Assembly (NCBI GenBank): GCA_029204225.1
Contig: MU832249.1
Span: forward strand, 1-64,000
Reading direction: 5' to 3'
Source: Diphasiastrum complanatum
Lineage: Eukaryota > Streptophyta > Lycopodiopsida > Lycopodiales > Lycopodiaceae
Length of the DNA stretch: 64,000 bases
Shown here: positions 55,873 through 64,000 of the stretch, in pieces
Layout of the letters: each line of letters starts with the position of its first letter
Position numbering within the stretch: the first letter of the stretch is position 1
The notes under the pieces: model-generated
Seen by the model: only the letters and a program-made list of their open reading frames with translations
The model's database searches: none
Told to the model about the DNA's origin: nothing
Made by a program: the position numbers and the translations under genes

Positions 55873-56590
55873 TTGAATTTCACACGTGTGGGAATGCCAC
55901 AAACTATGATAATGACCTCCTAAGACTTTGTGATTGCACAAGATCAAGATTGATAATCAAGAACTATCTCTCAATTGTATGGCAAGAGCACACATCTACA
56001 TGCATAAAACCATCATTCAAGTACTCTCACACGTGTGTAATCAAGTGCTTGAAAAAAACTAAGTATAGAAACACCTTGCTCTCGAGTAGAGAGAGAAACC
56101 AACGTCAAAGGCTCGAGTAGAGAGAGAATGTAGAAAAAACTAGAATTGCCAAATCTCACTTAATTATCAAAAACTCAAGTACATAATGAAAGTAATCATC
56201 CTACTAGTAGGAACTCGTGGTAGAGGGTGCTCAAATATAATTGGACCCCTTTTTCTCCTCCTCTACATGTGATTGTATGAGTGACTTAAGGCTCCTCTAA
56301 TTTGATTGGACCATATACATGAAAATCTCTCTTTTGATTGCTCCTTTGACCTCATGCCAACACTTTGAAATTAGTCACTCATCAAACCCAATCTTGACAC
56401 TTGTAGTGAGCCTAACTAGCTCGATCCACATCACAAAAGACTTTTGGCCTAATAATGAGAAAACAAGCGTACTTGCTCGAGTTGCCTTCTAAGCCAAAAA
56501 TGGCCCTATCACTAGCTTACACATGGATGGAAACAAAAAAATTGCATTGGAAACATCTTCTTGTCTTGGAACACCTTCCATTTGAAATAG
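55873..56590. other. sequence replacing the middle of the copia RT
   Basis: Begins TGTTGAATTTCACACG directly after the LYVDD motif. It resembles an LTR-like insert, with a possible CACATCACA end near 56,435, but no matching target duplication was found. The central RT exons are missing, so deletion and insertion are both possible. Confidence 0.4.
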
Positions 56591-56943
56591 CAAGCAATAG
56601 ATGTGATGATCCTTCTTGTCACCATCTTTGCAACAGGTGCAAAGGTCTCTTCATAATCAAGGCCTAGGATTTGAGAAAATCCTTTTGCACATAGCCTTGC
56701 TTTGTACTTGTTGATGGTGCCATCATGATAATACTTAATTCAAAACACCCACTTGCAACCAATAATATGCTTTTTGGATGGTGTATCCACAAGCTCCCAA
56801 GTATTGTTGGTGATCAATGCATCATATTCTTGCGCCATAGCTTTGTACCACTCCTTTGATTGGAGTGCATCTTGGACACATCTTGGCTCTTCATGTGATA
56901 TAAAAAAGGCATAATTGGCATCACAAAACACGAGAATCAGCAA
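56591..56943 (-). pseudogene. copia RT N-terminal part
   Basis: EPRCVQDALQSKEWYKAMAQ, EYDALITNNTWELVDTPSKK and HIIGCKWVF, then in broken frames AKGFSQILGLDYEETFAPVAK, match the start of copia RT. Everything upstream is lost. Confidence 0.8.
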
Positions 56944-57011
56944 ATTACAAACAATGATAGTAAAGAAATATGAATCAGAATGAAAGGAACTACGAATGAA
57001 TAGAATATTAC

Positions 57012-58564
57012 CTTTTCAATATCTACATCCACTTGTAAATTATACCACTCAAAAAATAGCTTTGTATTGTACAAGACGAAGCATGCACAACTAAAAGCGT
57101 CCTTTTGTTGTACACACTGCATATATTGAACGAAAATTAGTAATATTATGGTAGAAAATTTATTTATGCTATGGTGATAGATCTGAACTTAAAAAGAAAT
57201 ACATGCATATTAGAGATAAATTGAATATACCTTGAGAGATGTAATGGTTATCTCTCCAATTGAGGTTGTCATTGTCGGTATTTCCCGAACGACATCATGA
57301 AGTAGAGAATCAAATTCTCTATGTGTATTTGCAGCTGAGTTTAATTTTCCACATAGAAAATTTGATACTCCCTCTTTATTTATCTTTACAAAAATAATGT
57401 TCAGGCTCCAATGCCGACTGCAACAATCAAAATACAAATATCGATAAATCCATACTTATTAAAGCAATCCTTACTTATTAAAGAAATGCCGCATGCAACA
57501 ATCCAGATTAAAGCAACAAAAATAAAAGAGCAATCCTTACTTATTTTCATATGAAATCAAATAAAATTTCATTACAGGACTACATTCGATAAAATATACA
57601 GCCTTCTCAAAATTGGCTGCTTTTGCCTTTATCGCTCCCATGAAAAATGGACTAACAACAAAAACAATACCATGAGAATCGAAACTAATATTATTCTGTA
57701 AAAAAGATCCTCTGGCTTCTACTATTACATCTGCAATTTTTGATGTTTTATCTTTTAGCTCGGCACAAATTTTGGGACCTAATCTAAAGCTTTTATGTGA
57801 ATCTGGAAGGAAAAAATCAAAATAATTACCGAGAAGATCAATTTTATTAGCTAGGTAGGCCTCGTACTGGTTATAATGGTCAGAATCAAAATAAACTTGG
57901 GCAAGATCGTATGGAATTCTTACAAAAAGATTATGTACAGGAGCAGAAAAAGAAGTAGATACAATATTTATAGATTTCTTTGTTATTTTGTCGAGCTCCT
58001 CTTGGATAATCAACAAATTTGGTGAAGAAACTTGTTGAGGAGCTAGACGAATAACAAGAGGAGGAAGGAGTGACGATTCTCGATCTGAATCAGATTCTCA
58101 AGCATCTGACTCAGAGCTCAAGATGATCCGGGGTCTCTTGGTCGGGATAACTCTAGGAGGAAGGGAAACAATTGACCTTCGAGATCCAGCCTTCTTGGAG
58201 ACAGGCTGCTTCCCCTTCCTCCTAGAGGTAGTCGACAAGTTGGTTCTATCCAGAGGCAGGTCTCTGGAGGTGTTGGCGTTATCAACATGCAGACCAAAAA
58301 AGCGGTCTCGAAGTCTTCTGAGAATGACGAAATCTTTTGGCATGATGGTGACATGCTTACCATGCACTGCCAAAAGACAAGTATCCTCAAAAAACTGGGA
58401 CAAAAAAGCTTCTGCAGCACCTTGTAAGGCCTGCATGGTTGTCACGGCAAAACGAACATTTAGCCCAAGTGACAGAGTGACATTCCTTACAGATCGGCTG
58501 AAAGGAACTCTAGGGATCAACAGTTCAGTTGATCTTTGGAGTTTTCTAATCTCCCTCAGCAGAC
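57012..58564 (-). pseudogene. histone H3-fold protein fused to Ulp1/C48-type peptidase, one in-frame stop
   Basis: Three minus-strand exons join in phase across GT-AG introns: 58,564-57,541, 57,417-57,231 and 57,116-57,012. Exon 1 opens with a near-complete histone H3 fold: LLREIRKLQRSTELLIPRV (alpha-N), PFSRSVRN, NVRFAVTTMQALQGAAEAFL (alpha-2), FFEDTCLLAVHGKHVTIMPK and DFVILRRLRDRFF. Loop 1 has the length of canonical H3 and lacks the CENH3 insertion, although LLIP..PF and KDF recall CENH3. A basic Ser/Arg/Lys linker and an acidic ESDSD patch follow. A TGA at 58,098-58,100 interrupts the frame, which then continues. Exons 2-3 carry the peptidase core: His in RHWSLNIIF and Cys in QQKDAFSCACFVL with the oxyanion Gln. 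The usual catalytic Asp position appears to be Asn (KLNSA). No histone tail is attached. The 3' end is probably lost to the copia element. Confidence 0.65.
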
Positions 58565-59068
58565 CTGCTTCATGCCACGTCTACGGCCAGTACTAGGGGG
58601 AAACGGGCATGGGATGGCTATACAGTGGTTATGGCACGGGCAGTGGATTTGGTCCTGGCCATCATTTAAAAAAAAAAAAAGTTTGAACAAAAGTGCAGGG
58701 AATGAAAACAAAAAATTTACGATAAGGGATGCTTGAGATCGATACTAGAATTGAAAATCGGTTTCGAGCGCAAGATATACACAGAATATTTTCGGAAAAG
58801 AGATGCACACTCGAAAGCGATATTGGACTAACAGCGGTATCGATCTTGAGTGCACTGTGCTCGGCTTGCATGGAATATTTTCTGTTTTACTTGATAGGTT
58901 GTCCTTTGCAGAGGCCTCTGGCTAGTTGGAATTCCATGCAAACAAGATGTGAAGATATATTATTTTTTCTATAATACGCACCTCCGCATGCAATGTACAG
59001 ATATGAACATTTTGAAGAGAAATCAGTAGTACAAGTTTTCAATTAGGATCTTCTCGATCTCTTGATAT

Positions 59069-60893
59069 TCATGTACTCCTTGTCATGTCTTTTGTTGTTT
59101 TCATGCAGTACAAACAAAGGTGTTTAGAGTTAGCACCATGTGATACATTGAATATACATTTTAATGTCTTCAGATCTCCTGCTAAATGCCATTCAATGTT
59201 GAAAGTGCCAATTCCAGGAATATTGAGTGGAACTCCCTCCATGTGATTTTTTATGGTGGCAAGATATGACGTTCTATTAAATATCCATGAGAGAATGTCA
59301 TGGTCTTCTTTCATCACCTATAAGAGAATACAAAAACGTGATTAGCCTCATAATATTAACACAGAGAAGATTTCCCAAATGAAATCCATATTAAAATGAT
59401 TATCCCTATTGATTATGCAAAGGAACTGCTATACCTGAAATGCTGTCAACCACCAGATATCATTTTCTGATTGAACACTGAAATTGAGGCCTTCTGAGTC
59501 TTCTGAATTTGAAAGTGCTCCATTCATGATCGTGAGACTGACTCTTTCCATTTTTTGTCCTTTTATAATCAGTCTCATCTAACTTGAGAACAACTATCAA
59601 CTTGTTATTGACATTCTCATTTGTAATATCGTAAAAATTTATGATGAATGTTAGTAACTGATTAATGTCAATAAATAAATTGTTGGAATTGTTATATGCC
59701 AGACTTTCTCCTTTTGAGCAATACACTTCATTGATATGAGATGAATTACCAACTATTGTCTGCATTCCTTGGTTTAACATGTCTTTTTTTTTTTAAAGAT
59801 GAAATGGTCGTGGGATTGGAAACTTTTTAATACTTACCTGTGCAAATGCCTCCTTTATCATCTTAAACATTGTTGCATATGCTTCTCTACTAATGTTAGA
59901 AAAGTCACATGCCCCCTGAAGCAATGTAGTGTCTAATATTTTTTCAGCTTCATTCATAATGCTATCAGTAACTGAAGCCTTAATCTTTTTCATTTTGTTA
60001 TTGTTTAACATTGATTTCATAGATTTAGAAGTCAAGATAGAGCCTAGTGAGTTTCCAATCGAAATCTCATTGGCCAAATGGTCTTTAACAACCAATGTCG
60101 ATCTGCATTGCAAACATAATATTCATGAAAATGTCAGTAGAAATTTTGACACTCATAGTATTCACAGTAGTATAATAGCAAATCAACAGAAAGTTGAAAT
60201 GAATAAATAATAAAACTAGTGATTATGGATGAATCAAAAAGTTCAAGCAATATTTAATATCAAATAAGCTATAACTTACTTGAATGTATGGATTCGTCTT
60301 TTTCTATGACCTCCTCTGGATGATAGATCACATATATCCTTGATTACCAGTCTTTTCCTCTTGTTGCTTCGGACCTTTCTGTTGAGCACATCCATATCTT
60401 TAACAAGAGACAAATATGAGATACGCATGGATTGAAATGCAGTTTTTATCTCATCATCACTAGTTGCATAATGATGCAAAGAAGATTTCAACCTTGCGAT
60501 CTCCTTCTTGAGCATCTCATTTTCATCCAAACAAGTTTTCAACTTTGTAGATTTTTCTTCCCACTCCCTTGATATTTTCCTTGATTTCTCTTCCAATTGC
60601 ATTGAATGTGCAATCCCATAGAGCATCAAATTCTCACAGTAACCCAAAAGGCCATTTTTGCCATGACACGTATAGATTATTAACTGACTCACCGAATGAA
60701 AATCTGGATGTTGCAATGAACATGGATCAACAAGATACAATGTTCTCAATGACCATAAATCTACATGCTTTAGCTTTTCCTCTCTGTATCGGACCATATT
60801 AGAAGTTGTCAATTTGGGTTGCTTTGAATTTATTGTCCTGAGCGGAGCATATTCTGGTGATAGATCCACATAAAGATGATAAAGCTTTGTCAT
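59069..60893 (-). pseudogene. transposase-like protein with coiled coil, one homopolymer frameshift
   Basis: Four minus-strand exons with GT-AG introns: 60,893-60,280, 60,102-59,838, 59,759-59,435 and 59,317-59,069. The start is MTKLYHLYVDLSPEYAPLR. Residues about 100-150 form a coiled coil (LEEKSRKISREWEEKSTKLK, ENEMLKKEIARLKSSL), and a basic cluster RSNKRKR follows. The C-terminal part has VVLKLDETDY, then after the frameshift a WWLTAFQ, HDILSWIF, FNIEWHLAGDLKTLKCIF and a CLYC. Spaced acidic residues followed by a C-x2-C resemble poorly described transposase-like families, but I cannot name it. Exon 3 has 325 nt; removing one A from the A6 run at 59,551-59,556 restores phase across the exon and through the next intron. 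It could be a sequencing error or a real lesion. Confidence 0.5.
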
Positions 60894-60940
60894 TAGTACA
60901 GTAGTATAGTAACAAACAACACAATGACAATAACAAAGTT

Positions 60941-61016
60941 GGAGATGGCGCTAACCCTACTGGAGATAGAGATGGCGCTAAACACTTGTTTGACCCTGGA
61001 GATAGAGATGGCGTAG
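60941..61016. repeat. short direct repeats GAGATAGAGATGGCG
   Basis: Three copies of a GGAGAT(AGAGAT)GGCG motif within 76 bp, just upstream of the minus-strand start at 60,893. They could be promoter repeats or part of a transposon end. Confidence 0.6.
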
Positions 61017-61666
61017 ACTTTGTTTCAGAGATGTCACTCCTAATTCAAATTTTTGAGTGTTCCCAACTTTTGGGAGGGAATATTTCATCATTTTGAAAAT
61101 TATATTTTAACTATGATTAAGCACCAGTAAAGTTTGATGTGACTAAACTAAGGTGCATTCATTTACATGGAAAGTAGTGCGGGCAGATGCATAAAGAAGT
61201 TAGAAAATGATATTATAACTACTTTATAGTTATTTTTCTCTATCCTACATGTCATTTCTTATAGGGCCCTCTTTGGGCCCATATTTTCTCTAATGTCTTG
61301 TCTAGTGGGTAAACCCCATTCTATAATCTTTTGGGTTCTACCTCCTACACATTATTAGGAGGCCTCTTATTAAAAATACAACTCAAGTTGAGAGAGCCTA
61401 AATTACTAGCTCCCACATGGTTTTCTATCTTTCGGGAATTACCATGGGGCTCACAATATATGCACTTAGCATATCATTAGTAATTCTCATGCTCTCAAAC
61501 TCGGCTCTCAATGTCATCTCCACTGGAAACTCTTTTTGGGTGATGAGGCACGACATCGACACCTCAGGGGCGTGGCATCGACTAACATATGTGTCTGATG
61601 GACAACGACGGGATGGCCCTATCATAAGCTATCTTGTGGCTTCAAAAAAACATAAATGATTGCCTC
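61017..61666. other. noncoding, no feature recognised
   Basis: No coding or repeat structure was recognised. The 80-codon frame at 61,417-61,659 shows no known domain. Confidence 0.5.
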
Positions 61667-61995
61667 TGTTCCAGCGATGGACAGAAGGATCACATTTATA
61701 CTTCTGATTAATGTATCACAATGTTGGTAGACATTCTGTCCAGCGATGGACAACAAGCTTTATCAACCATTTCAAGATAGAAATTTGGCAAACACACCTC
61801 CTACTGTCCAACGATGGACAATAGGATAATTTACTTTTGTATATTTGATTCTTTATGTGATTTATAGGCCTGTACAACAATGGACAACAAGCCAAAACAT
61901 TCATTTTGGATTGAAGCTTCTTATGTATACACTTCCTATTGTCCAATGATGGACACCAGCGATGGAGAGTAGGATGCTTATGGCTCACCATTAAT
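61667..61995. repeat. dimeric array of near-palindromes spaced about 68 bp
   Basis: The near-palindrome TGTCCAGCGATGGACA occurs five times with small changes, at about 61,669, 61,737, 61,805, 61,871 and 61,940. Sequence between copies alternates in type: the spacers after copies 1 and 3 resemble each other (ACAGAAGGAT and ACAATAGGAT), and those after copies 2 and 4 resemble each other (both ACAACAAGC). The array thus has a period of about 136 bp made of two half-units. It can look coding on the minus strand (repeated CPSLD.R.C), which is an artefact of the repeat. Confidence 0.75.
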
Positions 61996-64000
61996 AATCA
62001 TAAGAGTTTTCTTATAGAAATGCTCAAGGGATCGAGCATTGACTTAATCTCTGATCTTGCAATGAAATGATACTCTTAAATTTCTTTTTAAGCTTTCAGT
62101 CTCACCTTCTGATATTAAACTGTAATTGATGCGTGTGATAATGCAGCATCGTTTTGTTACTACGACCTTTTATCACTTACGTTTTGGTTCATACTCGAAC
62201 CAAGCATCATCTAGCTCGCAAAAAAGGCATGTCACCTACTGAAACTTCATAAAGCAAGAAAATCAGCACACTCCGGGTACATTGTTTAGAAGTTTTGCCA
62301 TAACTCTTAAACATAGCTATGGGCTAAAACGACTATTTTCTCAACTATTCTTGAATAAATCCTTGCCAAACACATGATTGTAGGGACTCCAAGAAAACAT
62401 TCTTAGAAAGCATGGATATGCATAGGATACGAAGTTTCTACGTAAGGATTAGAATGACATGGATCTTCCCTAATACCTTGTAAAAACATTGGAGATCTCT
62501 CGTTAATAATATACCATACCTATTCGAAGTAATGTCCCTATACCATGGTTGATGTACGGGTTCTACATAGCATGGATTTGCTCAGAAACAATCATACAAT
62601 CAACCATGGCAAAACTTAATCCTACCCTAATAAGTGTCATATTAGACCTATGGTGAGATACAACTAGAAAGCATGGATATGTTCAGAAGTATGGATAGTA
62701 GTGCGTGACGTGCCTTGCTCTACAAGGTTCACTTGGGTTAGAATGGCATGGGTTTGTCCTAATACCAGCACACATGTCCACACCAAGTCTTTTAGCTGAA
62801 TAAAATGTAAACGCTTAAAACTATTCATACTCTGTTTGAAACTAAAAGCTAACTGATATGGACCAATTGCCCGTAAATTGATCTGCATGGCACTCGCCCT
62901 GATATGGTAATATTAGGGCTTGGCCTATCGCTAAATACTTCTTTTTGTTTGGGAAGACTGGACTATGATTAAAAATGCTATTCAAATATGTTAAGTAGTA
63001 TAACTTCTTTTGGACATGAATAACAACTGACGCTCAGCTATGACACCTGTCTTCCCCACTGAACCAACTCATGCAGTTTTGTGTTGTGGGATGGTGGCAG
63101 GTATCAGCTGGACGTCTTGAAAGTGGTTATGCTTTATGGTGCTGTTTCAGTACTATATTTTACTTTTCATCTATATTTTACCTTGTTGGATTATGAATAA
63201 AGGCTTCAAAAAGTTTCAGTCTTGCTTTCTCCATCATTTCTGGGATCAATTGGACTTATTTTGCTGCATTTTCAACAACACACACTTCTTGGGTGAACAT
63301 GAAAACCTTCATTTAGTGCTACTTTTTTTTTAGCTTTTCTGTACTTCACATTTCATGTAATGCCTAATTAAATAAGGGTTCGTAGCTCCAAACTTATGCT
63401 TGTTTCCATAAGCAATTTGTGGAATGGCAGGGGGAAGAGGCGATCTCTCATTAGTCTACCAGTACCCCCTGTTTCTATTTTTCATGCATGCATGATCTTA
63501 ATCTTACAATGTGGATAGAAGAACACCAATATGAGCAAATGCTAAGTTTTCATTGCTTCAAAACGATTGTACAATAATGTGTATAATCAACTAGAGATGG
63601 AAAAAGAAAATCCATGAAGAGTACACAAGGTAATTGATGTAATACAATTACCTAAAACCAATCTTTTAACCTGATTGTTCAAAGTTTGTTATCGTAAAAC
63701 ACTATGATCATCAGAGTTCTAATAGATGTTTCCATTAGATGCCATATCACTGACCAAGCGCGGCCTTCTTCTCTTGCACAAGCGATCAAAAGCACTGTCA
63801 ACATTAAGCACCAAAGAAGTCCAAGTAGTTTGACTTCCCTTTGTATTGCAAGTTAGCTACATCCTAATGTACATAGGCATTTTTCCCATGACCTATTACA
63901 AAAATCGCATTGAATTTAAGTCACACAAAGAAAGAGCAACAAACATATTATAAACTACACATATGCTTACCTTTGTACTATACCTCATTATGTGCTTCTA
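61996..64000. other. unannotated right end
   Basis: No gene recognised. Loose repeats of an AGCATGGATATG-like motif (near 62,409, 62,573 and 62,667) and of a CATGG...CCTAATACC motif (near 62,458 and 62,745) suggest a decayed local repeat with roughly 260-290 bp spacing. The last kilobase shows nothing distinctive. Confidence 0.5.

Larger units (their letters stand above)
54297..56943 (-). mobile_element. third Ty1/copia element: RT to 3' LTR, interrupted
   Basis: Minus-strand RT and RNase H end in a polypurine tract and 3' LTR. Gag, protease, integrase and 5' LTR are absent. The middle of the RT (roughly 55,873-56,590) is replaced by unrelated sequence. It sits directly downstream (minus strand) of the Ulp1-like exons and may have cut off their 3' end. 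Confidence 0.8.

Noticed and set aside
58118-58564. Centromeric H3 (CENH3) gene
   Set aside because: The fold shows some CENH3-like residues but lacks the loop 1 insertion and N-terminal tail, and continues into a peptidase; a functional CENH3 is unlikely.
58123-58596. 157-codon plus-strand frame
   Set aside because: It is the antisense shadow of the H3-fold exon, whose minus-strand reading has clear homology.
61716-61991. 91-codon minus-strand frame with repeated CPSLD motif
   Set aside because: The repetition comes from the 136-bp DNA repeat; no splice or start context supports a gene.
61667-61995. CRISPR-like array (regularly spaced short repeats)
   Set aside because: Plant nuclear context, degenerate palindromes and spacers that are themselves repeated rule it out.

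Overview
This is plant nuclear DNA, most likely from an angiosperm with long, transposon-filled introns. The signs are spliced genes with GT-AG introns, an ortholog-like copy of the Arabidopsis plastid protein At1g32220, plant-type Ty3/gypsy chromoviruses and Ty1/copia elements with initiator-Met-tRNA primer sites, hAT-like MITEs, GA/CT microsatellites and AT-rich spacers. I cannot name the species. There are no operons, CRISPR arrays or bacterial features.

Layout. 1-5,090: a decayed gypsy RT fragment, then AT-rich intergenic DNA with two tandem duplications. 5,096-11,367: a complete but disabled Ty3/gypsy chromovirus (element A, minus strand) with 358-bp LTRs, primer site, polypurine tract and a perfect 5-bp target duplication. 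13,690-15,660: a very decayed gypsy relic. 16,788-17,994: the first four coding exons of a cyclophilin-like gene (minus), with a TATA box and a CT/GA tract just upstream of its ATG. 23,332-52,860: the main host gene, an At1g32220-type NAD(P)-binding atypical SDR (plus), 7 coding exons and 984 nt of CDS spread over 29.5 kb. Intron 3 (14.6 kb) holds gypsy and copia fragments, a tRNA-like sequence and a hAT-like MITE. Intron 4 (11.3 kb, apparently GC-AG) holds a gypsy element broken by an inversion (element C) and another hAT-like MITE. 54,297-56,940: a copia fragment with one LTR. 57,012-60,893: two adjoining minus-strand, multi-exon coding regions. One encodes a histone H3 fold joined to a Ulp1/C48-type cysteine peptidase, and the other a transposase-like protein with a coiled coil. 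60,941-64,000: short repeats, a dimeric array of near-palindromes spaced about 68 bp, and unannotated DNA.

Most notable. (1) The H3-fold plus Ulp1-peptidase fusion at 57-58.6 kb sits directly downstream of the transposase-like exons. Its exons join cleanly in phase and a single in-frame TGA interrupts it. I know of no described protein with this architecture. (2) The two gypsy halves at 40.6-43.0 kb (minus) and 45.8-49.6 kb (plus) are one insertion split by an inversion of about 6.6 kb: the halves are complementary, and the outer flanks CGTAC and GTACG become a matching 5-bp target duplication when the segment is turned back. (3) Two related gypsy copies keep a stop codon at the same gag/pol position although the codon itself differs (TAG and TAA).

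All exon boundaries were found by eye from splice consensus, reading phase and protein similarity recalled from memory. No alignment or database search was run.
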